IMG/VR virus record: IMGVR_UViG_3300022743_000002
Location: 1-64,000 of that record
From: a virus
Length of the DNA: 64,000 nt
Direction: 5' to 3' (one strand)
A program made the position numbers and the translations under genes. Of the stretch, positions 42,929-49,799 are shown in pieces. The notes beneath the pieces were generated by a model. That model saw only the letters and a program-made list of their open reading frames with translations. It did no database searches and was not told the DNA's origin. Position 1 is the stretch's first letter. Each line of letters opens with the position of its first letter.

Positions 42929-43606
42929 TTAGAGCCTCATGGACATGGTCATGCCGGTGCGACTGTTGAGCTCAGCCAGGCGCGTCATGATGCGCCGCTG
43001 GCACTCCGGCGACTCCTGGCCAATCTCCTCGATGATGGTCTCGTAGAAGTTTTGCATGGTGCGCAGGTCCCACACCTCCTGAACAGCCTTGATGGCGGTC
43101 TCCAGCAGGTCGGCGCGCCGCACGATCGACTTGTCGAAGGCGGCCGGGTTTTTGATCCGCTCGCCAGTGATCACGCCGTCGCTGTCCGTCACCTGGGTAA
43201 TAGCGAAGGCTCGCAGCATACTTGCGTCGCGGTACAGGCTGTGAATTTCGGCCACAAAGTCCAGCGTTGCCAAGCCGGTCTCTCCGTTTTTGGCAATGTA
43301 GGCCGGACTGGGTGCCGCCGGCAGGTGTTTGGTAATGCTCTCGGTGCCGTTCTCCTCGGACTCCAGCGCGCGATCGTCCTTGCGGATTTTCTTGACCTTT
43401 TGCACCAGCTTCGCCTTGGCGTTGATCAGCTGTGGCTTGGGTACGTCGGCGGCTTTGGCCTCACGGATTAGGCGCCACTTGGTGGCAATGCCAATCTCCG
43501 GATGCGTTTCCAGGATCGGCGTCCAATTGGTGGATCCGACGGTAGCCAGGTGCCTTGCCACGGCTTCCGTGAACGATGCTTTGATGCGGGGGTCGAGTGC
43601 AGCCAT
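42929..43606 (-). CDS. Terminase small subunit-like protein
   Basis: The 225-residue protein is helical, with an N-terminal helix-turn-helix-like part (residues 15-55, EIGIATKWRLIREAK) and a basic linker (KAKLVQKVKKIRKDD), and lies directly before the large terminase. Small subunits recognise the packaging start. The name is from position. It has no Shine-Dalgarno site and follows a GTGAC-N14-ATG element with operator-like repeats. Confidence 0.6.
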   Translation of the reverse strand: MAALDPRIKASFTEAVARHLATVGSTNWTPILETHPEIGIATKWRLIREAKAADVPKPQLINAKAKLVQKVKKIRKDDRALESEENGTESITKHLPAAPSPAYIAKNGETGLATLDFVAEIHSLYRDASMLRAFAITQVTDSDGVITGERIKNPAAFDKSIVRRADLLETAIKAVQEVWDLRTMQNFYETIIEEIGQESPECQRRIMTRLAELNSRTGMTMSMRL

Positions 43607-43627
43607 GATCGAATGATAGCGTCACGA
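43607..43627 (-). promoter_or_regulatory. GTGAC-N14-ATG promoter-like element, terminase operon
   Basis: TCGTGAC (43627-43621), 14 nt with TATCAT at -12 to -7, then the ATG at 43606. Confidence 0.65.
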
Positions 43628-43642
43628 TGATAGTGTGATAGC
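43628..43642 (-). promoter_or_regulatory. CTATCAC operator-like repeats at the terminase promoter
   Basis: CTATCACACTATCA directly abuts the TCGTGAC box on its upstream side; a very similar block with CTATCACAACTATCA then GTGACGC occurs at 49410-49432. Likely a repressor or activator site. Confidence 0.5.
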
Positions 43643-43675
43643 GCGCCACGCGATCCAGACTAACCGACGCGAGCC

Positions 43676-43694
43676 GCGCCCGAGCCGCGCCCGA
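43676..43694 (-). repeat. Tandem CGGGCGC pair, 11-bp period
   Basis: Two TCGGGCGC units 11 bp apart, upstream of the terminase promoter. Same pair as in the composite repeats, here without the gene-end part. Confidence 0.5.
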
Positions 43695-43700
43695 CAGGGC

Positions 43701-43734
43701 AAAAAAATACCCGCAACCCAATGTGGGCGCGGGT
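43701..43734 (-). terminator. Terminator after the two-helix membrane protein
   Basis: ACCCGC/GCGGGT with an inner CCCA/TGGG pairing, then ATTTTTTT on the minus strand. It insulates the terminase operon from upstream accessory genes. Confidence 0.75.
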
Positions 43735-43762
43735 CTCAGGCCGGGAGGAAACAGCTTACAGA

Positions 43763-43972
43763 TCAGTTTTCACGCGCCAGGCGCCACCTACGCCAGACCC
43801 AGCTCACGCCGTTGATGGCGAAGTCCAAAGCAATGATGGTGGCGATGGCCGCGGAAATGATGACAGGACTCAGCACCAGGAACCTGAAGACAGATCCGCC
43901 GACGATCAACACATAAGCAAACGCCGACAGCCAGATAGTTGCAGCATACAGCCCGGCAATCAATACGTGCAT
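43763..43972 (-). CDS. Small membrane protein with two transmembrane helices
   Basis: A 69-residue protein; the ATG at 43972 has GGGAG six bases upstream and is preferred over one 39 bases earlier. Two hydrophobic helices (about 3-22 and 28-50) precede a basic tail (WRRWRLAREN). Size and shape would suit a holin, but no endolysin or spanin is recognised nearby, so this is only a possibility. Confidence 0.65.
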   Translation of the reverse strand: MHVLIAGLYAATIWLSAFAYVLIVGGSVFRFLVLSPVIISAAIATIIALDFAINGVSWVWRRWRLAREN

Positions 43973-44057
43973 GAAGTTCTCCCGGTCAAATCCAACCGGG
44001 TCAAAGTACACGCGGCGCCAGGGATGCGCGCCATGGCAAGGCGTGAATTGCGGTGAA

Positions 44058-44309
44058 CTACTCAGAACAACCCTGATCCGAGTAGCAGGACGACCGTAGC
44101 ATCATGGGGCGATTCAGAGCCGGAACGTCTTGGTATCGGGGTTTCGTCAAAACATTGGAAAGCTCACGCTGCGCCGGATCGGTCACCGGCGGCGTTTGGT
44201 TGTACTCAGGGTACATGGTGACGGTCTCCCGAACATCCCCCTTTGTGGCAACGTATGGGATAGCGAACGCCAGGGCAGCGGCGGCTACAAGAATTTCGGT
44301 TTTGGTCAT
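44058..44309 (-). CDS. Small membrane-anchored or secreted protein
   Basis: An 83-residue frame with an N-terminal hydrophobic helix (ILVAAAALAFAIPYV) and a polar Pro-rich C-terminal part ending with two Cys (SSCYSDQGCSE). The ATG overlaps the upstream stop by 4 nt. It could sit in the inner membrane facing the periplasm. Function unknown. Confidence 0.65.
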   Translation of the reverse strand: MTKTEILVAAAALAFAIPYVATKGDVRETVTMYPEYNQTPPVTDPAQRELSNVLTKPRYQDVPALNRPMMLRSSCYSDQGCSE

Positions 44310-44746
44310 GGAACCCCCACCATTTTGTTGATTGTCACGGCGGCGTGAACGATGGCGTTGACGCTAGCGGACTCAATAATCGAGGTCGCACGCTGGGACG
44401 CTGCGCCGAACGCCCGGGCGTCGGCAATACTAACCCGGGATCCGGCCGCCTTGCATTGCTCGGCCGCGCTTATGGCACCGCGAATGATGCGCAGGTCAGG
44501 CGAGTCGGACCGCATCGTGTCGTACACGTGAGCGAATCCGGCGATTGCCAGCATGGTGACAATGCCGTCAATCACACCGGTGTCCGCCTCGCCTATCTCC
44601 ATCCACGCGCGCGTCTGGTCGACCATTAGGGCATTGAGCCACTTCTTGCGGGTTACCTCAGCGGCTTCATTGATGCGGGCCTGGGCGCGATCGTTGTCGC
44701 TTGGCGCATGCGTTGAACCACGACGAAGGAACGCGAGCAGATTCAT
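44306..44746 (-). CDS. Hypothetical protein
   Basis: A 146-residue protein from the ATG at 44746, which has GGAGGGAG seven bases upstream; the longer frame upstream is unsupported. It is helical, with a MVDQTRAWMEIGEADTG segment and an Ala-rich C-terminal half. No family recognised. Overlaps on both sides put it in the accessory operon. Confidence 0.65.
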   Translation of the reverse strand: MNLLAFLRRGSTHAPSDNDRAQARINEAAEVTRKKWLNALMVDQTRAWMEIGEADTGVIDGIVTMLAIAGFAHVYDTMRSDSPDLRIIRGAISAAEQCKAAGSRVSIADARAFGAASQRATSIIESASVNAIVHAAVTINKMVGVP

Positions 44747-44925
44747 TGCGCTCCCTCCGCTGGGCAGCCAGGGCGATCGTCCATGCAGGTGCGCGGCGGT
44801 ACGCCTCGAACCGTGATGCCGCATGTCGGGCAGGTCCAGCACGTGACGATCAGCGGCTCACCAGCTGGCAGGACCTTGGCCAAGAGCTCGGGCTCCTGGG
44901 CTTGGGGGCGGTCGGGGTCGATCAT
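44743..44925 (-). CDS. Small zinc-ribbon-like protein
   Basis: A 60-residue frame from the ATG at 44925, overlapping the upstream stop. It has CWTCPTCG near the centre and two further Cys near the end, a likely zinc site. Function unknown. Confidence 0.6.
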   Translation of the reverse strand: MIDPDRPQAQEPELLAKVLPAGEPLIVTCWTCPTCGITVRGVPPRTCMDDRPGCPAEGAQ

Positions 44926-45233
44926 GGGGTGATGGGGGTCATGGCTGCGAGAGCGGGGTGAACGTCTGCAGTCTTGGCGGCCTGGCCAATCTGGTATGGC
45001 GTCCACTCAGCGTATGGTGCGAACGGCTTATAGCCCTCGTCACCCTGCAGCAGCGTGATATTGCTCAGGCTGATCTGCTTGCCGATGTGGTCGACGATAG
45101 ATAGGTTGACGCAGTGGTCATTGTGGACATAGGCGATGGTCGCCGCCATGGGCTGGGTGTCGTCGTCGCTATAAACACCTTTGTAGCCGTTGGACCAGAA
45201 CCACACCACGCGCCCGACTGTTGGTTTGATCAT
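44922..45233 (-). CDS. Hypothetical protein
   Basis: A 103-residue protein from the ATG at 45233, which overlaps the stop of the Gp49-like gene. The N-terminal half is beta-rich (VGRVVWFWSNGYKGVY ... ATIAYVHNDHCVNLSIVDHIG), resembling small phage proteins of unknown function. No further assignment. Confidence 0.65.
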   Translation of the reverse strand: MIKPTVGRVVWFWSNGYKGVYSDDDTQPMAATIAYVHNDHCVNLSIVDHIGKQISLSNITLLQGDEGYKPFAPYAEWTPYQIGQAAKTADVHPALAAMTPITP

Positions 45234-45871
45234 GCTGCACCGCCTTCCTTCGCCAGGCGCTCGCGCAGCGCGTAGCCCATCAGCGGCCAGACCTTTTGCA
45301 CGGCATTGGCGCGCGCGATTTTGCGGCCCAGCTCGGCATCGAAGTTCTCGGGGCTGGCGCAGGCCGACTCGCCGGTGACGGTGAAGCCGTTGCGCAGTAC
45401 CAGGACGCAAAAAGTCAACAGAGAGAGCGGGTGATCGACTTCGCGGATTGGGTTGTAACTGATGCAGTCAACACCGTTTTGGGCGGTGAAGTAGTATTCA
45501 CTGGCGATGTTCGCCTCAATATCCGCAGGCGTCACACGCGGCGCCGTCAGGCCCTTGGCTTTGATTTCGGCTTCGATGGGGTCTGCACTCAGATGCTCAG
45601 TCTGTGCGTCTGGCTTTGTTTCCACTGGGGCGGACGTGTCAGCGACGGTCGTCGGGCGCGTATCGGGCGCGGTGCCACCCAGCACGTGCTCCAGCATGGC
45701 GCGAGCTTGGACGGCATTTAGCAGATTGGTGCCGATTGGCACGGCGTTGTTTTTCGCAGCGCTGATACGGTCGAACGTGATGTAGCAGTCAGGCGCGAAG
45801 TCCGCCGGCAGATTCCAACTCAAAAAGCGGGACACCATGTCGTCGGTGACGACGGTGGCGGGGTTGGTCAT
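45230..45871 (-). CDS. Gp49-family phage protein
   Basis: A 213-residue protein whose C-terminal half fits the phage Gp49-like family: VTPADIEANIASEYYFTA, LLTFCVLVLRNGFTVTGES, and GRKIARANAVQKVWPLMGY. The role of this widespread family is unknown. GGAG precedes the ATG. A tandem CGGGCGC pair (45653-45670 on the plus strand) lies inside the gene. Confidence 0.75.
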   Translation of the reverse strand: MTNPATVVTDDMVSRFLSWNLPADFAPDCYITFDRISAAKNNAVPIGTNLLNAVQARAMLEHVLGGTAPDTRPTTVADTSAPVETKPDAQTEHLSADPIEAEIKAKGLTAPRVTPADIEANIASEYYFTAQNGVDCISYNPIREVDHPLSLLTFCVLVLRNGFTVTGESACASPENFDAELGRKIARANAVQKVWPLMGYALRERLAKEGGAA

Positions 45872-45936
45872 AGGGTCTCCAGTAGTCGCCGGGATCCGCC
45901 CGGCTCGGTTTCTGAATTGTACTCTTTTTTGATCAT
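45868..45936 (-). CDS. Micro-ORF (22 residues) in an overlap chain
   Basis: ATG at 45936 overlaps the upstream micro-ORF stop, and the TGA overlaps the Gp49-like start. The product MIKKEYNSETEPGGSRRLLE... is charged. It may serve only to couple translation. Confidence 0.3.
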   Translation of the reverse strand: MIKKEYNSETEPGGSRRLLETL

Positions 45937-46016
45937 TCCGAATCGTCGGGCAGTTCGGGCCAGCTGGCGCGCCACATCACGGCACAAAACATCCACAGGG
46001 CGAGCGGTGGCCACAT
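45933..46016 (-). CDS. Micro-ORF (27 residues), hydrophobic start
   Basis: ATG at 46016 overlaps the TAA of the metallopeptidase gene (TAATG), with GGGAGG upstream. The product starts MWPPLALWMFCAVMWRA, like a short membrane peptide. Confidence 0.35.
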   Translation of the reverse strand: MWPPLALWMFCAVMWRASWPELPDDSE

Positions 46017-46540
46017 TAGGCGGCCCTCCCGGCAGCAAGGAATGAGGCGATGGTGTTGTCCCATGCGCCGTAGCGCTGCACCTCGGCATTGAACGCGGCG
46101 ACGTCGTGCTCCACCAGGCGCCATACCGGGTAGCCGTCCTTGTCGAACTTCATCGCCCCGTACTCGTCGGTGGCTTGCCGGACGTGACAGAGCTCGTGAT
46201 AGACCAGCGCCTCGCGCTCGATCGCCGACGCTTCCGCCCACCATGTCGCATCGATTACGATGACGTAGTCAGGCAGCCCGCGGAGTAGCCGCGTCAGCAT
46301 CATCGCGAACAGGTCTTTGAACGCTCCCTGGCACATGGTCTTGACGGCGTGCACGGATCCAAGCTCGACCTTGCCACCCTTCTCTTTGGGTGTCGCCCGC
46401 ATGAGGTAGCCAAAGCGCACCTCATGCTCTGCAAGCGGGAAATGCTCGGGCAGCCGCATCAGGCGCTCGGCAATGGTCGCCGGGTGCGTAGCCTCGTCTG
46501 GCAGCATGAATGGGTCGAATTCGTCGTTGGTGTCGTTCAT
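46016..46540 (-). CDS. Phage metallopeptidase-like protein
   Basis: The 174-residue product has a zinc-protease HELCH (115-119), with ALVYHELCHVRQ and a downstream VEHDVAAFNAEVQRYG segment that could give the third ligand. It fits the phage putative-metallopeptidase family (PhageMetallopep). The substrate is unknown. No Shine-Dalgarno site; GTGAC-N14-ATG upstream, so it starts its own transcript covering the accessory operon. Confidence 0.8.
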   Translation of the reverse strand: MNDTNDEFDPFMLPDEATHPATIAERLMRLPEHFPLAEHEVRFGYLMRATPKEKGGKVELGSVHAVKTMCQGAFKDLFAMMLTRLLRGLPDYVIVIDATWWAEASAIEREALVYHELCHVRQATDEYGAMKFDKDGYPVWRLVEHDVAAFNAEVQRYGAWDNTIASFLAAGRAA

Positions 46541-46561
46541 GGCTGTAGTGTGGTGTCACGC
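46541..46561 (-). promoter_or_regulatory. GTGAC-N14-ATG promoter-like element, accessory operon
   Basis: GCGTGAC (46561-46555), 14 nt with CACACT at -12 to -7, then the ATG at 46540. The TGA inside the box is also the stop of the upstream gene. Confidence 0.6.
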
Positions 46562-46948
46562 CGCCCCAAACAGAGCAGCCGTCAGCGGGTCTCGCCTGGG
46601 CGCCTTATCTCGCCAGTAGGCCGCGCGCCGCCTCGCCAGGACGTCGTCCCAGTCGCCATTTTTTCGGCGCGTCTCGCGGCTTCGTCGGTCTCGATCCTTT
46701 TGTGTGGACCGCTTGAGCCGGCACCGGACGTCGGCACCGGGCCCCGGGTGATAGATGGCTACGGAAATGCCGGGGCACTTCTCCGAGCGCTTCCAGTCTC
46801 CGATGTGGGCTTGCCGGTTGTCGCGCAGATACGCCAGCCAGCGGGTGACGGCCGCAAGGCTAACACCAGTGGCTGCGTGGATTTCGGCATGCGTGCCTGG
46901 CAGCGCCGCCAGCACAGCCTCACGGGCGGGGCTTTTGCGTTGCTTCAT
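46556..46948 (-). CDS. Winged-helix-like DNA-binding protein
   Basis: A 130-residue basic protein. Residues 5-75 resemble a winged helix (AREAVLAALPGTHAEIHAA, SLAAVTRWLAYLRDN, then a beta wing), followed by an Arg-rich tail (RDRRSRETRRK). The ATG overlaps the upstream stop by 4 nt. A regulator role is likely; target unknown. Confidence 0.65.
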   Translation of the reverse strand: MKQRKSPAREAVLAALPGTHAEIHAATGVSLAAVTRWLAYLRDNRQAHIGDWKRSEKCPGISVAIYHPGPGADVRCRLKRSTQKDRDRRSRETRRKNGDWDDVLARRRAAYWRDKAPRRDPLTAALFGAA

Positions 46949-47139
46949 GTGAACAGATCAATGGTCAAATGGTCCCGCGTCACAGCTTCAGCCGCCAGGC
47001 TCCTTGGCGCCAGCAGGCCGGCCTTGAGAGCGCACACCGGCCCGACCGGGTAGCCACCCTGCAGCGCAGCAGCTTTCAGCATAGGGCGATGGCACAAGGC
47101 GCAAACCATACGGACGCGCGGATAAGGTTTTTTGGTCAT
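46945..47139 (-). CDS. Small CxxC protein
   Basis: A 64-residue basic protein with CALCHRPM and a later GPVCALKAG, a zinc-binding pattern. The start follows a tandem CGGGCGC pair. Function unknown. Confidence 0.6.
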   Translation of the reverse strand: MTKKPYPRVRMVCALCHRPMLKAAALQGGYPVGPVCALKAGLLAPRSLAAEAVTRDHLTIDLFT

Positions 47140-47155
47140 TTTCGATTACTTTGCA

Positions 47156-47249
47156 GCGCCCGACCTGCGCCCGAAAAGCGGAGCCAAACGGCTGAAAGCT
47201 AGTATCCATGCGGGTTTTCTGGGTTTCATAAACAGCTTGCGAGTCAGTT
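47156..47249 (-). repeat. Composite intergenic repeat, copy 3
   Basis: On the minus strand AACTGACTCGCAAGCTGTTT begins at 47249 across the stop of the upstream gene, and a tandem TCGGGCGC pair lies at 47174-47167 and 47163-47156, 17 nt before the ATG at 47139. Confidence 0.55.
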
Positions 47250-47534
47250 ATGCGTCGGCGCGCTTACCTGGACAGCGGTAACCCGTGCCGGGAATTCAGG
47301 CGTCGGACTGTCCTCGCGCTGGCAGCGTATGCCGGCGTCGACGCCAGTCTTGAGTTTGATGCCGCAGCAGCACACCGCGGCCTCGCTGGATCCTTGCGCC
47401 TCGGCTTCACACCCAGAGCAGCGGTACGTCCGCCGCCGATCGAAGGCCTCGTGCATCAGCACGCGCGAAAAGCACACTCTGCAAATGTGGTCAGTGATGA
47501 CCCAGCCCTGCACCGGCTCGCGCATTGACTTCAC
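47244..47534 (-). CDS. Small zinc-ribbon protein
   Basis: A 96-residue frame starting at a GTG that overlaps the upstream TGA. It has CRVC, CSGC and CCCG groups (seven Cys in all), so one or two zinc sites are likely. Function unknown. Confidence 0.6.
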   Translation of the reverse strand: MKSMREPVQGWVITDHICRVCFSRVLMHEAFDRRRTYRCSGCEAEAQGSSEAAVCCCGIKLKTGVDAGIRCQREDSPTPEFPARVTAVQVSAPTHN

Positions 47535-48067
47535 CACAGCCGCGCCTGCCTGATTGCCGCCGGCGGCGTTGAGTTGAACGCGAACACCACGGACTGTTTG
47601 GAGTCGCGCAGCACGGCCACCACCAACTCATCGGTGTCCACGCTGTGCCGCAGCTTGAGCGTGCACAGCTCGGAGCCATGCCGGTACCGGATCCGCCTGG
47701 CATCTAGCGCGCACAGCTTGACGGGCGCCGTGCCCTTGGCATTGCGGCCCTTGACCAGCTCATATTCGCGATTTTTGCACGACACACACACCATGCCGCC
47801 AATCAGCCGGCCAGCAGAGCGGTGGCACCTGGCGCACGTCAGCGTGCCCTTGAGCGGCGACATTGAGGCCGCAACCTCACCAGCATGGACGGCGCCAATC
47901 GGGCACAGCCTGCAGTTGGAGTGACTCCCGTCGTTGAGCTCATCGGCGCGCCGCCACGAATCCCGGCATGCCGCAGTGGACAGCGTCGCCCGCATGCGTT
48001 CACAGCGGAAATACAGCTTCCCAGGTACGTTTTCGTAGGTGAAATAATCAACCATGCGCGGCCCCAT
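47531..48067 (-). CDS. Cys-rich protein with zinc clusters
   Basis: A 178-residue protein with nine or more Cys in paired groups (CRLC about 53-56, CARC and CVSC about 77-96). The first ATG at 48067 has no ribosome site; a second at 48055 is preceded by GGGG. It is first in a minus-strand operon of small zinc-binding proteins, divergent from 48212. DNA or RNA binding is plausible. Confidence 0.65.
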   Translation of the reverse strand: MGPRMVDYFTYENVPGKLYFRCERMRATLSTAACRDSWRRADELNDGSHSNCRLCPIGAVHAGEVAASMSPLKGTLTCARCHRSAGRLIGGMVCVSCKNREYELVKGRNAKGTAPVKLCALDARRIRYRHGSELCTLKLRHSVDTDELVVAVLRDSKQSVVFAFNSTPPAAIRQARLW

Positions 48068-48211
48068 TTAATCGTATTTGTGCAATTCTACACCTTGAAT
48101 TCCAAATTTGAGCAAGTGTTTTACAGTGATTTTGCGTGAAGCCCAAGCATTTATGTATTGCTTTATCAATTTATTATTATAATTTCCCCGCCCACAACCA
48201 AGGAGTGAACG
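48068..48211. promoter_or_regulatory. Divergent promoter region with CAAATTTG palindrome
   Basis: AT-rich intergenic space. It holds CAAATTTG at 48103-48110 and, for the plus-strand gene, a TATAAT at about 48176 below a TTGCTT. An AAGGAG site precedes the ATG at 48212. Confidence 0.55.
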
Positions 48212-48472
48212 ATGACTGATTCCACACAGGCAAAGCGCCCATTGATCGACATGAGCGCATTCAAGGCAAAGCTGATCCAGAAGAACGGCAGAGGCCGACG
48301 CGGTAAGTACCCCTGGGATTCGATGAAGATCGACGACTGCTTTTTTGTCGACAACGATCAATCCCGAATTTCCAGCGTGCGCAGCATGGCCAGCGCAAAG
48401 GGGCGCGATCTGGGTAAGAAGTTCTCAGTGACCATCGGGGCCGGTGGAAGCTGGGTTACAAGGGAGAAGTAA
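48212..48472 (+). CDS. Small basic hypothetical protein
   Basis: An 86-residue protein, basic and rich in Gly/Ser, with KYPWDSMKIDDCFFVDN in the middle and a beta C-terminus. AAGGAG lies six bases before the ATG. It may bind DNA; the DDCFFV pattern recalls small phage proteins of unknown role. Confidence 0.65.
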   Translation: MTDSTQAKRPLIDMSAFKAKLIQKNGRGRRGKYPWDSMKIDDCFFVDNDQSRISSVRSMASAKGRDLGKKFSVTIGAGGSWVTREK

Positions 48473-48486
48473 CTAGGTATCAGGTC

Positions 48487-48730
48487 GGTATCGGCCGAAG
48501 GGCTTTGACTTTCAAGGCTTTTTCGGCGAAATACCGCCTATAAATAAATAAAATTCTTTTTAGAGATAGTAGAGTAGAGAGAGGTATGGGAATGAATGAA
48601 ATTTTTTGTTTCTCTTTATATTTCTTCTTCTGTCTTTGTGTCTGGGTGATCCGGCGGTAGGTGCGGTAGCAAATCTCCGAAAAACCGATAATTTTCTTAT
48701 AAATCAACCACTTGCGCGTAACCGCGCGAT
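48487..48730. other. AT-rich region with hairpin and purine/pyrimidine tracts, possible origin
   Basis: About 240 nt, far richer in A+T than its surroundings. It starts with a long imperfect hairpin (GGTAT...CCGAA at 48487-48499 with TTCGG...ATACC at 48521-48535). An ATAAATAAATAAAA stretch, a purine-rich tract (about 48562-48602) and a pyrimidine-rich tract (about 48602-48642) follow. Frames here are low-complexity and not credible genes. A replication origin or a regulatory RNA is possible. Confidence 0.35.
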
Positions 48731-48742
48731 ACCGAGGAAGCC

Positions 48743-49381
48743 ATGAAAATCGATAATGTGCTCAAAATCCGCCGATCCATCTTGGCATTGGAGCCCGGTG
48801 CGTCGGCGACGATCAATCTACAAGGCGAGGACTTGAACGACGTTCTTGCCGAAGCAAAGAACTTTGTTAAAAGCCGAAAACTGCTGTGCGCCTTTGAAAT
48901 GGACGGTCGCGGATTGCGCGTCACCCGCGTCGCCGGCGGGTCAGGCTCAAACCTTTACCCTGAAATAGATGCCCTAGAAGTTGGGGGGTCGAAGCTCTTT
49001 GAGCTGCCGCCAGCCCTTCACCAGCGGATACGGCTGGCCGCCAGCAACAGATCAAGGTCGACGGGGGTACGATTGTCCTGCACCCGCGACGGCGACTTCA
49101 TTCGTGTCACCCGACTGCCTGTAACGGACGACGACGAGGCGGCATGTGGGGCAATCCAGCTCCCTGCCAGGGCTACGAAATACGACATGGAGCGCCTTGC
49201 AAATGGCGAGCGCCTGACGTTCAGCTTGGAGCGACGTGACCACCACAAGCTGCGCCTGGCCGCCCACCGCCACGCCGTCAAAACCGGCTGGACTATCAGG
49301 TGCAGGATCCAGGACGACGGAACTATGCTGGTTTATCGCGCTGATCTGCCGACGACCGTGATAGCGACCCCAAACCCCTAG
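48743..49381 (+). CDS. Protein of three tandem alpha/beta repeats
   Basis: The 212-residue product consists of three related units of about 55-65 residues (roughly 14-63, 76-125 and 150-200). Each runs L-x-x-G-x with a strand, a helix ending in (L)AA-like residues, then D-G-x-x-[IL]-x-V-x-R. A GAGGAA site precedes the ATG. No family recognised; internal repeats and position near a possible origin suggest DNA or protein binding. Confidence 0.65.
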   Translation: MKIDNVLKIRRSILALEPGASATINLQGEDLNDVLAEAKNFVKSRKLLCAFEMDGRGLRVTRVAGGSGSNLYPEIDALEVGGSKLFELPPALHQRIRLAASNRSRSTGVRLSCTRDGDFIRVTRLPVTDDDEAACGAIQLPARATKYDMERLANGERLTFSLERRDHHKLRLAAHRHAVKTGWTIRCRIQDDGTMLVYRADLPTTVIATPNP

Positions 49382-49395
49382 TCAAATCAATGGTA

Positions 49396-49443
49396 TTTCA
49401 CGATAGTGCTATCACAACTATCAGAGTGACGCCGTGATAGCGC
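49396..49443. promoter_or_regulatory. Cluster of CTATCAC/GTGATAG operator-like sites
   Basis: Within 48 nt are CACGATAGTG, CTATCAC, CTATCA, GTGACGCC and GTGATAGCGC. The part CTATCACAACTATCA followed by GTGACGC matches the terminase promoter region. Likely a repressor/activator binding cluster for the genes at 49.5-50.6 kb. Confidence 0.5.
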
Positions 49444-49539
49444 TACGTAATAACTAATCAAATTTGCGTAAATACAACACACGACTTACTCAAAATTGAT
49501 TACACTGATGGCATGGAATTAAACAAAAAGGAGTTTGAG

Positions 49540-49761
49540 ATGACAGCTATCAGCATCGCAGGAGCCGCAGTAATCGTGCCCGCCGCCAGCCTGGTGGCCT
49601 ACAAGCAGCTCGATGACGAGACCATCGCAACTGTGTCCGGCAACCGCGTGGCGATCTGGAACATTGAAGGCGATGACGCAATCCAGCTCGGCAACCTGGC
49701 CGCTGGCACCTCTGGGCTGTCGATCGACCAGATGATCAGCAAACTCTGGGCCAAGGCCTGA
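49540..49761 (+). CDS. Small hypothetical protein
   Basis: A 73-residue frame; the ATG at 49540 has AAAAAGGAG seven bases upstream and is preferred to one at 49513. It begins with a hydrophobic stretch (AISIAGAAVIVPAASLVAY) that is strand-like and possibly membrane-associated. A CAAATTTG palindrome lies 73 nt upstream. Confidence 0.65.
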   Translation: MTAISIAGAAVIVPAASLVAYKQLDDETIATVSGNRVAIWNIEGDDAIQLGNLAAGTSGLSIDQMISKLWAKA

Positions 49762-49799
49762 TTCCACCGCCCCCTGATTTTCTTTACTGCCTAACTACC

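Noticed and set aside
43763-43972. Calling the two-helix membrane protein a holin
   Set aside because: No endolysin or spanin recognised nearby; the shape alone is not enough.
48480-48707. 75-codon minus-strand frame in the AT-rich region
   Set aside because: Lys/Arg/Ile-rich low-complexity translation of homopurine/homopyrimidine sequence; no ribosome site.
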